Origin: SKVR01 sp046291875
GTDB lineage: Bacteria; Bacteroidota; Bacteroidia; Bacteroidales; UBA7960
Assembly: GCA_046291875.1 (NCBI GenBank)
Contig: JBKBSF010000019.1
Coordinates: 22,925-86,924 of the forward strand
Direction: 5' to 3'
DNA: 64,000 bases
In this document: in pieces, positions 26,894-34,913 of the stretch
Layout of the letters: every line of letters starts with the position of its first letter
How positions within the stretch are numbered: the stretch's first letter is position 1
The notes under the pieces: model-generated
What the model was told of the DNA's origin: nothing
Database searches by the model: none
The model's input: only the letters and a program-made list of their open reading frames with translations
Program-made: the position numbers and the translations under genes

Positions 26894-28702
26894 ATGAACG
26901 AAACCAACGTTTCCTCGGCCCAAAACCTCCTGGACGGCAAGCGTCTATATTTCAGTTTCCTGGCAGGTGCTTTCAATGTTTTTGAGAATCAGAAAATGCT
27001 CAACAAGATGAATGTTTTCCCGGTTCCGGATGCTGATACGGGCACCAACCTGGCCTCAACCTTCCGCTCCATAGTGGAGAACACTACCCCCAGCGATCAC
27101 ATAAAAGAAACTACTATGGCCATTGCTGAAGCGGCACTTACGGGTGCGCGGGGCAATTCGGGCATTATCATAGCCCAGTTTCTGTATGGTGTAAGCAATG
27201 AAATTGAAGACCAGAAGGAGATTACCCTGCAGAATTTTGCAGAGGCCGTAATGAAGGCAGTAAACTATGCTTACCAGGCCATTGCCAATCCGGTGGAAGG
27301 AACCATCATTACCGTTTTGCGCGAATGGGCTGAATTTATCTACAATTTAAAGGACAAGTTCGAAACCTTCGAACAACTCATGGGCGAGTCGCTGGTAAAA
27401 GCCCGCGAATCGCTTGCCCAAACACCAGAGAAACTGCAAATCCTCAAGAAAAACAATGTGGTGGATGCCGGTGCGCAGGGCTTTGTGGTTTTCCTGGAAG
27501 GGATCAACCAGATATTTCAAAAAGAGAATGTAAAGAAGATTCTGAGCTATAAAACCACCACCGTTCACGAAGACGCAGTTATCCTTGACGAACATGAGGA
27601 GAGTGAATTCAGGTATTGTACCGAAGCCCTTATCTCCCTGAAAAATACCGATAAGGCAACAGTGAAGGAATTTCTTACTCCTATGGGAGATTCATTGGTG
27701 ATGGCAGGGCCCGACAAACGTATGCGAATCCACATCCACACCAACGCCCCTGAGGAAGTTTTTGCACACCTTGCCGATGTGAGCAGCATTCTCTACCAAA
27801 AGGTGGATGACATGGTGCGCCAGAACGAAATTGCCCATCGCCGCAAGTACGATATAGCCCTTGTGATCGACTCTACATGCGATCTGCCCCGGGAGCTCAT
27901 CGAAGAGCACCAGATACACGTGGTTCCTCTTAATGTTTTTTTCGGCGAAAGTCAGTTCCTTGACCGCCTAACCATTACCCAGGAAAAATTCTTTCACTTG
28001 CTGGAAACCTCCGATGTGTACCCCACATCTTCGCAACCCGCCATCAAAGACATCACCAACACCTTCAGTTACCTCTCCACCCATTATGAGTCAGTTGTTG
28101 CACTTCATATCTCATCGGTACTGAGTGGCACATTTGCCAACAGCAAAAAGGCAGCTGAGAAGATACAGAAGGAGAGCCGCAAACCCATTGATGTGATGGA
28201 TACACGTCAGACCAGTGGTGCCGCCGGGCTGATTGCTTTGCGCACTGCAGAAGCTATTGCAAATGGACTGACCCACCAGGAGCTTTTGCACTGGGTGCCG
28301 CAATGGACCGATAAGGTAAAACTTTTTGTGGGTGCCCGTTCACTCAAATCCTTTGTAAAGGGCGGAAGGGTGAGTCCTGCTAAAGGTTTTATAGGCAATC
28401 TTCTCAACACCAAGCCCATTATTTCTGTTGACGAAACCGGTAGAGCTCAGCTTTTCGACAAGGCTTTCAGCTACAAGGGAAGTTTGCGCAAAACCCTGGC
28501 CCATGCCCAGAAATATATCGGCAAGCAAAAACTCTGGGGATACTGTATCTTTCATGCCCAGGATCCTGATACAGCGAACTGGTATGCACAGGAGCTTGAA
28601 AAACTCACTGGCCAGAAACCACGCTATATCATGGAGGTATCACCCGTACTTGCCATCAGTGCCGGAATCGGTGCTGTGGGTGTTGCCCTTATGCTTGACT
28701 AA
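26894..28702 (+). CDS. DAK2-DegV fusion protein (fatty acid kinase FakA fused to FakB)
   Basis: A 602-residue protein joining two normally separate partners. Residues about 10-310 are a DAK2/FakA kinase: the ADP/metal loop NVFPVPDADTGTNLASTF, ARGNSGIIIAQFL, VDAGAQGFVVFLEG and the FakA C-terminal domain. Residues about 319-602 are a DegV/FakB fatty-acid-binding protein: ALVIDSTCDLP, the PTSSQPAI motif, the HISSVLSGTF loop and the VSPVLAISAGIGAVG ending. In Firmicutes FakB presents a fatty acid to FakA, which makes acyl-phosphate for membrane lipid synthesis. The fusion would keep kinase and carrier in 1:1 ratio. The function is from family knowledge; substrate range is not visible. Confidence 0.88.
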   Translation: MNETNVSSAQNLLDGKRLYFSFLAGAFNVFENQKMLNKMNVFPVPDADTGTNLASTFRSIVENTTPSDHIKETTMAIAEAALTGARGNSGIIIAQFLYGVSNEIEDQKEITLQNFAEAVMKAVNYAYQAIANPVEGTIITVLREWAEFIYNLKDKFETFEQLMGESLVKARESLAQTPEKLQILKKNNVVDAGAQGFVVFLEGINQIFQKENVKKILSYKTTTVHEDAVILDEHEESEFRYCTEALISLKNTDKATVKEFLTPMGDSLVMAGPDKRMRIHIHTNAPEEVFAHLADVSSILYQKVDDMVRQNEIAHRRKYDIALVIDSTCDLPRELIEEHQIHVVPLNVFFGESQFLDRLTITQEKFFHLLETSDVYPTSSQPAIKDITNTFSYLSTHYESVVALHISSVLSGTFANSKKAAEKIQKESRKPIDVMDTRQTSGAAGLIALRTAEAIANGLTHQELLHWVPQWTDKVKLFVGARSLKSFVKGGRVSPAKGFIGNLLNTKPIISVDETGRAQLFDKAFSYKGSLRKTLAHAQKYIGKQKLWGYCIFHAQDPDTANWYAQELEKLTGQKPRYIMEVSPVLAISAGIGAVGVALMLD

Positions 28703-28723
28703 GTAAGACATTTACTAATATGG

Positions 28724-28765
28724 AAAGAGGTCGTTCTATCGGGTAGAACGACCTCTTTTTTTTTT
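28724..28765 (+). terminator. Strong intrinsic terminator after the DAK2-DegV gene
   Basis: A perfect 15-bp stem (28724-28738 with 28744-28758, loop 5 nt) ending in a run of ten T (28756-28765). It may also stop antisense reading toward the rubrerythrin gene. Confidence 0.93.
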
Positions 28766-28788
28766 AGTTGCAATGATGCTGAGGCGAT

Positions 28789-29367
28789 TTAGTAATTTTC
28801 AACCCACTGCTCAAAATAGGCCTGAGGATGAGCACATGTGGGGCAGTTCTTAAGGGCTTTCTCTCCCTCATAAATATAACCACACTTGCGGCAGTACCAC
28901 TTCACTTTCTCAGGACGCTGAAATACGGAGCCATCTTCTACCCTTTTTAGCAGTTTCAGGTAACGCTCCTCATGGTTTTTCTCAGCTTCGGCTATGAGTT
29001 TAAATGTTGTGGCAATCCTTTTAAAACCTTCTTCCTCGGCTATACGGGCAAACTCCGGATACAGAATTTCCCATTCTTCGTTTTCACCTGCAGCAGCTCC
29101 TTTGAGGTTCTCTGCAGTGGTGCCGAGCTTTCCGGCAGGATAAGCAGCAGTAATCTCAACCATGCCGCCCTCAAGATACTCATAAAACCTTTTGGCATGC
29201 ATCTTCTCCTGGTTGGCAGTTTCGATAAAATACCCTGCTATTTGTTCGTATCCCTCTTCTTTGGCAATCTTGGCATACATCTCATAGCGACGCGTAGCCT
29301 GCGACTCTCCGGCAAATGCTTTAAGCAAATTCTGTTCTGTGCGCGTTCCTTTTATGCTTTTTTCCAT
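28789..29367 (-). CDS. Rubrerythrin
   Basis: A 192-residue cytoplasmic non-haem iron protein that reduces hydrogen peroxide to water in anaerobes. The N-terminal four-helix bundle carries the di-iron ligands (AFAGESQATRRYEMY, ETANQEKMHAKRFYEYL, ARIAEEEG, AEAEKNHEERYLKLL). The C-terminal rubredoxin-like domain has CRKCGYIYEG and CPTCAHPQAYFE for the single Fe(SCys)4 centre. A -7-like TATATTTG lies on the minus strand at 29423-29430. A Fur-family gene lies 1.6 kb upstream but is not adjacent. It signals adaptation to low oxygen with oxidative stress defence. Confidence 0.96.
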   Translation of the reverse strand: MEKSIKGTRTEQNLLKAFAGESQATRRYEMYAKIAKEEGYEQIAGYFIETANQEKMHAKRFYEYLEGGMVEITAAYPAGKLGTTAENLKGAAAGENEEWEILYPEFARIAEEEGFKRIATTFKLIAEAEKNHEERYLKLLKRVEDGSVFQRPEKVKWYCRKCGYIYEGEKALKNCPTCAHPQAYFEQWVENY

Positions 29368-29511
29368 AGTAGTAGTATTGGTGTTAATAATGAATACGGT
29401 ATCTGTGCTTTAATCTAAAAAACAAATATACATTATTTCACTCAGCCTGCCGCCATCCACAATCAGGAAAACACTGACCTGCTGTAATTTATAATCAGTT
29501 TAAATAAAAAC

Positions 29512-29546
29512 GAGGATGCAATCTTCTGGAAAAGAGTTGCATCCTC
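29512..29546 (-). terminator. Terminator after purA
   Basis: A perfect 10-bp outer stem (29512-29521 with 29537-29546) extended by four inner pairs past a bulged G, followed on the minus strand by GTTTTTATTT. Confidence 0.8.
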
Positions 29547-29581
29547 ACTTGTATGTACTTTTCAGGTCCTTTAACGGAAAA

Positions 29582-30889
29582 TCATTTTTTAATAAGGGTT
29601 TGAGAGCGGTCGGGCCCAACAGACACGATATCTACACCTACACCGGTGAAGTTCTCCACAAAGCGAATATACTGGGCCAGTGCTGCGGGCAACTCATCGA
29701 AGCTTCTCACATGCTCCAACGACTGGTTCCAACCCTTGAAATTCTGGTAAACAGGCTCTATCTGATCTGCTTCAAACTCGAAAGGTATATAATCGATCAA
29801 TTCTCCTTTATACCGATAGCCAATACATACACGGAACTGTTCAAACCCGTTGAGCACATCGGCTTTGGTCATGATAAGCGATGTTACACCATTGATCATG
29901 ACACTGTATTTAAGTGCAGGCAGATCGAGCCACCCGCAGCGGCGTGGTCTGCCGGTGGTTGAGCCAAATTCGTTGCCTACTTCGCGAAGCTTTTCGCCAT
30001 CAACATCAAACAACTCGGTAGGAAATGGGCCACTGCCCACTCGTGTACAATAGGCTTTAAAGATACCATAAACCTGGCCAATGGCGGAGGGTGCCAGCCC
30101 GAGACCGGTACATGCTCCGGCTGCTATGGTATTTGAGGAGGTAACAAAGGGATAGGATCCAAAATCTACATCCAGCAGCGACCCTTGAGCCCCTTCGGCC
30201 AGCATTTTCTTATTCTGCTCAAGACTATCATTGACAAAGATCTCTGAGTCTACAAAGGTGAACCCTTTGAGAACCTCCACGCCTTCAAACCACTTTTTCT
30301 CATATTCTTCAAAACTCAACCCGTCGAGCAACACGCTCTGGCGGTCGAACCCCAGGGCAATCACTTTCTTCAAATGGCTTTCCTTAAGCCTGTCGTATTG
30401 CTCACTGAAATCGTGTTGCAGCATATTACCCAAGCGCAGGCCGGTGCGAGCAATCTTATCGGTGTAGGTGGGTCCAATGCCCTTCAGGGTACTCCCAATT
30501 TTCAGATCGCCTTTGGAATGCTCCAGTGCAGCGTCCATAAGCTTGTGTGAGGGCAAAATCAGGTGGGCTTTGCGCGAAAGCAGCAATCGCTGATGCAGCA
30601 CCTCCATGGCAAGACCTATACTGTTAAGCTCCTTACGAAAGATCATCGGATCTATCACCACTCCATTGCCAATAAGATTTACCGAACCCGCATGAAAAAT
30701 GCCGGAAGGGATGGTGTGCAACACATATTTTTTATTGTCGAACTCAAGGGTATGACCGGCATTGGGCCCTCCCTGGAAACGTGCAATTACATTGTACCCT
30801 GGTGTAAGTACGTCTACAATTTTACCTTTACCTTCATCGCCCCACTGTAAACCCAGGAGCACATCAGCCTTGTTTTTTGTATGGATCAT
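29582..30889 (-). CDS. purA: Adenylosuccinate synthetase
   Basis: Joins IMP and aspartate using GTP to make adenylosuccinate, the committed step to AMP. The 435-residue enzyme has the GTP-binding start VLLGLQWGDEGKGKIVD, the catalytic GPNAGHTLEF loop with the conserved His, GIGPTYTDKIARTGLR and the C-terminal VSVGPDRSQTLI. The frame is open to a TTG at 30916, but that codon lies at the T tract of a hairpin. The ATG at 30889 gives MIHTKNKADVLLGLQ, which fits the family length. A hairpin and a candidate -7 element lie just upstream. Confidence 0.95.
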   Translation of the reverse strand: MIHTKNKADVLLGLQWGDEGKGKIVDVLTPGYNVIARFQGGPNAGHTLEFDNKKYVLHTIPSGIFHAGSVNLIGNGVVIDPMIFRKELNSIGLAMEVLHQRLLLSRKAHLILPSHKLMDAALEHSKGDLKIGSTLKGIGPTYTDKIARTGLRLGNMLQHDFSEQYDRLKESHLKKVIALGFDRQSVLLDGLSFEEYEKKWFEGVEVLKGFTFVDSEIFVNDSLEQNKKMLAEGAQGSLLDVDFGSYPFVTSSNTIAAGACTGLGLAPSAIGQVYGIFKAYCTRVGSGPFPTELFDVDGEKLREVGNEFGSTTGRPRRCGWLDLPALKYSVMINGVTSLIMTKADVLNGFEQFRVCIGYRYKGELIDYIPFEFEADQIEPVYQNFKGWNQSLEHVRSFDELPAALAQYIRFVENFTGVGVDIVSVGPDRSQTLIKK

Positions 30890-30916
30890 CTCTGAATTTT
30901 TTTCATCATTGCACAA

Positions 30917-30939
30917 AAAAAGCCGTAGACCGGCTTTTT
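30917..30939 (-). terminator. Hairpin with T tract between the Fur-family gene and purA
   Basis: A perfect 9-bp stem (30917-30925 with 30931-30939, loop 5 nt) with seven T after it on the minus strand. It can end the Fur-family transcript, but it also lies inside the predicted purA leader, because a -7-like TACTTTTG occupies 30949-30956 on the same strand. Confidence 0.75.
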
Positions 30940-31015
30940 ATCGTGTGTCAAAAGTAAGAATTTTTTTGGCAATACAGCCTATGGGAAGCTGGGTAAAAAG
31001 CTAAAAAACAGCTTT

Positions 31016-31492
31016 TCAGTTCTTTTTAATATTTTCGCAACTTTTGCAGCGCCCATAGAATGTAAAGGAACGATGCTCCACATCAAAACCCAGCAGGTTC
31101 TCAACAGAATTCTGGATCTCCTGCAGCCTTGGATCGCAAAACTCAAGCACTTTGCCGCACTCAGTGCATACAAGATGGTCGTGTTGTTTGTACTTATACG
31201 ATTTCTCGAACTGTGCTACGTTTTTGCCAAACTGGTGCTTAATCACCAGGTTGCAATTGAGCAGCAATTCAATGGTATTGTAAAGGGTAGCTCTGCTCAC
31301 CCTGTATTTGTTGTTTTTCATTTTAATGTAGAGCGACTCAACATCAAAATGCCCGTCGGTAAGGTAGATTTCTCTGAGAATGGTAAACCTTTCCGGGGTT
31401 TTACGGTGCCCATTGTTTTCAAGGTAAACAGAAAAAATATTTTTTACTGTTTCCAGAACTTCCGGGTCTTCTTTGCGGTCTTTCATGTACAT
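31016..31492 (-). CDS. Fur-family metalloregulator (Fur/PerR/Zur type)
   Basis: A 158-residue DNA-binding repressor. The winged helix contains RKTPERFTILREIY and RVSRATLYNTIELLLNCNLV. The C-terminal dimerisation domain keeps metal-site residues (YKQHDHLVCTECGKVLEF, then a GRCKSC structural zinc pair). The frame is open upstream to a TTG at 31567, but no ATG lies beyond 31492 and the extra residues do not look like the family; the ATG at 31486 is also possible. Whether it senses iron, zinc or peroxide cannot be decided from sequence. A rubrerythrin gene 1.6 kb away makes a peroxide role worth considering. It ends in a hairpin shared with the purA leader. Confidence 0.88.
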   Translation of the reverse strand: MYMKDRKEDPEVLETVKNIFSVYLENNGHRKTPERFTILREIYLTDGHFDVESLYIKMKNNKYRVSRATLYNTIELLLNCNLVIKHQFGKNVAQFEKSYKYKQHDHLVCTECGKVLEFCDPRLQEIQNSVENLLGFDVEHRSFTFYGRCKSCENIKKN

Positions 31493-31657
31493 CAGCAGAT
31501 TTTTGATCTGGCCAGGTAATTCAAACGAAGTAATTCCCCTGTTTGTTAACAATACATTAACTTTCAAGCCATAAAGATATAAAATCTTTTGGTTATTTGA
31601 AATGGTTATAAATAATTATTGCTTTGCCCGCCAATTGGGCAATACAGGGGCATTTGA

Positions 31658-33880
31658 CTACTTGCCGATTCTCGAAACCTGTTTTACTCCCTTAATTTTT
31701 TTGATCTTGGAGATCAGGTTGTTCAGATGCTGGGTATCATTCACATAGAGCATTACTGTACCCTCGAAAGTCCCCGCATTGCTGTCGATATTAATGGATC
31801 GGATATTGAGGTTATACTCGCTGGAGATAAGATTGGTGAGATTGTTGAGAATTCCCATATCATCGATCCCCTGTATTTTGATACCACTGAGAAAGGCAAT
31901 GGATTTACCGGTATACCATTTGGCTTTTACAATCCGGTAGGCAAACTTCGACATCAGCTGCACCGCGTTGGGGCAGTTGTTGCGGTGTATTTTGATGCCT
32001 TCGTTAATGGTAACAAATCCGAAAACATCATCTCCCGGAATGGGGTTGCAGCAGGGCGAAAGGGTATAATCCAGGGCTTCCATGCTATCGCCAATGAGCA
32101 GAGTATCGGGCTTTTCTTTGAGTTTGGCCCTGATGGGATCGAAAGGTTCTTTCTCGGGTGCCTGTGTACGGCCACTTTTGGAGAAGGGATTTTTCAGGTA
32201 ACTCAACAGCCCTCCCCTCTCGTTCTCTGACAAGTATCCTTTCAGGTCTTTGATATCGAGTTTGTCAACGGCAAACTCATAATACAGATCCAGGGGAGCC
32301 TGCAGTTTAAAATGGTTCACAAGCTTCTGTATGGTTTCTTGCGAAGAATCCATTTTAAGCTGTTTGAGCTTGCGGTCGAGTTTCTCCTTGCCGTCTTCTG
32401 CAATTTTCTTTTTCTCCTCCTTCAGTGCAGTCTTGATCTTTCCTTTGGCCCTGGCGGTGGTAACGTAATTGAGCCAGTCGGGCTTTGGCTTTTGCTTTAC
32501 AGAGGTAATGATCTCGATCTGATCGCCACTTTTGAGCGGGTGGCTCAAAGGCACAAGTTTGTGGTTGAGCTTTGCTCCCAGGCACTGATCGCCCACCTTG
32601 GTATGTATGCTGTAGGCAAAGTCGAGTGCGGTAGAACCAACGGGCAGCGTGCGCAATTCGCCCTTGGGTGTAAAAACGAATATCTCGTCGGAGAAAAGGT
32701 TCAGTTTAAAATCGTCGATAAAATCAAGAGCATCCTTCTCGGAAGTTTTCAGGATCTCGCGGATTCTGTTCAGCCACTTATCAATGCCACTTTCGCCTGC
32801 TTTGGATTCCTTGTATTTCCAGTGGGCAGCATATCCTTTTTCGGCAACATCGTCCATCCGTTTGGTACGAATCTGCACCTCAACCCATTTACCTTGCTTA
32901 CTCATCACGGTAGTATGCAGCGATTCATAACCGTTGGCTTTGGGAGTAGAAATCCAGTCGCGCAGGCGATCCGGGTTGGGGCGGTAAATATCGGTAACAA
33001 TGGAATAGGCCCGCCAGCAATCGGCCTTCTCTCGCTGCTCAGGAGTATCAAGGACGATACGTATGGCAAAAATATCGTATACCTCTTCGAAGGGCACCTC
33101 CTGTTTCTTCATTTTACCCCAGATGGAGCTGATGGATTTGGTGCGTCCCAGTATCTTGTAGCCAAGCCCCTGTTCGTTTAGAGCCTTTTTGATGGGAAGG
33201 GTAAAGTTGGCAATAAACCGGTTACGTTCTTCTTCAGAGTCGACCAGTTTCTGTGAAATATCACTGTAAATTTCCGGATCGGTATATTTGAGGGCAAGAT
33301 CCTCCAGTTCGCTTTTTATGGCATGAAACCCGAGCCTGTGGGCCAGGGGAGCAAAAAGATAGAGGGTTTCATTGGCAATCTTAAGTTGCTTTTTGGGAGG
33401 CAGCGAATCCAGGGTTCGCATGTTGTGCAACCTGTCGGCCAGTTTTATCAGGATTACCCTCACATCGTCGGAAAGGGTAAGGAGCATCTTTCTGAAATTT
33501 TCGGCCTGCACCGAAGTGGTTTGATCGAAGATGCCTGATATTTTGGTAAGCCCGTCGATGATGCGCGCCACCTCTTCTCCAAAATATTCGGTAATATCGG
33601 CCAGGGTATAATCGGTATCTTCCACCACATCGTGTAAAAGAGCGCACACCACGCTGGTTGCACCCAGGCCAATTTCTTCCACCACAATGCGTCCTACGGC
33701 TATAGGATGATAAATATAGGGTTCGCCACTTTTGCGGCGGTGATCTTTGTGCGCCTGTAGGGCAAAATTAAAAGCCTGCCGGATTTTCTTTCTGTCGTTG
33801 GGTTTGGTGCTGGGGCGGCACACCGAGAGCAAACCCCTGTATTGTTTCAGGATTTCCAGTCGCTCCTGCTCCTGCTCCAT
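31658..33880 (-). CDS. Bifunctional (p)ppGpp synthetase/hydrolase, RelA/SpoT family
   Basis: A 740-residue long RSH protein controlling the stringent response alarmone. Domain order: HD hydrolase (about 30-190, with ALLHDVVEDTDYT and the LADRLHNMRT motif, so hydrolysis looks intact), synthetase (about 220-345, GRTKSISSIWGKMKKQ, DIFAIRIVLD, NGYESLHTTV), TGS (about 385-445), helical linker, the CC zinc-finger region (SPCCNPIPGDDVFGF) and a C-terminal ACT domain. The ATG at 33880 (MEQEQERLEIL) is chosen over a TTG at 33925. It lies just downstream of ppx on the same strand, placing (p)ppGpp and polyphosphate enzymes together. Confidence 0.95.
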   Translation of the reverse strand: MEQEQERLEILKQYRGLLSVCRPSTKPNDRKKIRQAFNFALQAHKDHRRKSGEPYIYHPIAVGRIVVEEIGLGATSVVCALLHDVVEDTDYTLADITEYFGEEVARIIDGLTKISGIFDQTTSVQAENFRKMLLTLSDDVRVILIKLADRLHNMRTLDSLPPKKQLKIANETLYLFAPLAHRLGFHAIKSELEDLALKYTDPEIYSDISQKLVDSEEERNRFIANFTLPIKKALNEQGLGYKILGRTKSISSIWGKMKKQEVPFEEVYDIFAIRIVLDTPEQREKADCWRAYSIVTDIYRPNPDRLRDWISTPKANGYESLHTTVMSKQGKWVEVQIRTKRMDDVAEKGYAAHWKYKESKAGESGIDKWLNRIREILKTSEKDALDFIDDFKLNLFSDEIFVFTPKGELRTLPVGSTALDFAYSIHTKVGDQCLGAKLNHKLVPLSHPLKSGDQIEIITSVKQKPKPDWLNYVTTARAKGKIKTALKEEKKKIAEDGKEKLDRKLKQLKMDSSQETIQKLVNHFKLQAPLDLYYEFAVDKLDIKDLKGYLSENERGGLLSYLKNPFSKSGRTQAPEKEPFDPIRAKLKEKPDTLLIGDSMEALDYTLSPCCNPIPGDDVFGFVTINEGIKIHRNNCPNAVQLMSKFAYRIVKAKWYTGKSIAFLSGIKIQGIDDMGILNNLTNLISSEYNLNIRSINIDSNAGTFEGTVMLYVNDTQHLNNLISKIKKIKGVKQVSRIGK

Positions 33881-34014
33881 GCTGTTTATATTTATGCTTT
33901 CCGAGTCTGACACGTATAATACCAATTAGATTTGTGCCCTAAAATTAATCATTTTTGGGGCTCCCTTGAAGCACGGTCAATTGTATTTTAGAGCCAGAAA
34001 TCTTAATGCTGCAT

Positions 34015-34908
34015 TCAGGGTTGTTTTACGCTACCTTTCAGCTGTTTGTAGAGCAGGCTCACAATACCATCGCTAAGGCCGATTTTGGGCACCAACAGGA
34101 CTCGTGCCTGCATAATCTTCATGATAAAATGAAAGATCTCTGCAGCAGGCACTATTACATCGGCCCGGTCGGGTCTGAGGCCCATCAGCTCGATACGCTG
34201 CTGCAGGCTGAAACTGTTGAGATGCTTCAATGCATATTCCAGGTTGACAAAGGGGAGGGTTTTTTCGGGCACCCTGCCATAAAGCTTGGCTATTTTATTG
34301 ATGTTGCCCCCGGAGCCTACACACAATATTTCATGAAAGAGACCCTGGTATTGTCGCAGCCATTGCTCCATATGTTGCCATTCGTCTTGCTGTACCATGC
34401 CTTTTAGCATCCGCACCGTACCCAGTCGAAAACTGCTGTTTGCAATAAGGCCTTGTTGCGATATAATGGACAACTCAGTGCTTCCTCCACCCACATCAAT
34501 GAACAGTGTATACCGATGCTGGCGCACCTCCTGAAGGTTTTGCACTGCACTTACAATACGTGCTTCCTCCACCCCATCAATTATTTCTATGTCAATGCCC
34601 GCTTTATCGGCAATTCGACTGATCACTTCCTGGTTGTTGCGTGCTTCGCGCATGGCAGAGGTGGCGCAGGCTTTCCAGGCTACCGGTTCGTTTACCTCGA
34701 TTAGCAACCGAAAGGCCTTCATGGTTTTTATGAGCTTTTTGATCTTCTCCTCACTGATCTTATGCTGGGTAAAAACATCCTCCCCCAACCGTATCGGCAC
34801 CCGCATTAGTGAGGCTTTCTCTACCACGATCTGTCCTTCCTGCTCAAATACATTGGAGAAAAACAAGCGAACTGCATTGGATCCTATATCAATAGCCGAC
34901 AATAACAT
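34015..34908 (-). CDS. ppx: Ppx/GppA-family phosphatase (exopolyphosphatase or pppGpp phosphohydrolase)
   Basis: A 297-residue ASKHA-fold enzyme: IDIGSNAVRLFF (phosphate 1 loop), ACATSAMREARN, the catalytic Glu in VEEARIV, and LFIDVGGGSTELSII (phosphate 2 loop). It is a short version without the C-terminal HD-like domain of E. coli Ppx, the length common in this phylum. It starts 5 bp after the ppk stop, so the two form an operon with opposite activities on polyphosphate. The family also hydrolyses pppGpp to ppGpp, and a rel/spoT gene follows. Confidence 0.93.
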   Translation of the reverse strand: MLLSAIDIGSNAVRLFFSNVFEQEGQIVVEKASLMRVPIRLGEDVFTQHKISEEKIKKLIKTMKAFRLLIEVNEPVAWKACATSAMREARNNQEVISRIADKAGIDIEIIDGVEEARIVSAVQNLQEVRQHRYTLFIDVGGGSTELSIISQQGLIANSSFRLGTVRMLKGMVQQDEWQHMEQWLRQYQGLFHEILCVGSGGNINKIAKLYGRVPEKTLPFVNLEYALKHLNSFSLQQRIELMGLRPDRADVIVPAAEIFHFIMKIMQARVLLVPKIGLSDGIVSLLYKQLKGSVKQP

Positions 34909-34913
34909 GGGCG

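Noticed and set aside
31544..31560. TTAACA and TTAATG 11 bp apart before the Fur-family gene
   Set aside because: Two units only, and no TAnnTTTG at 9 or 20 bp downstream, so it does not meet the rule seen at the five strong promoters.
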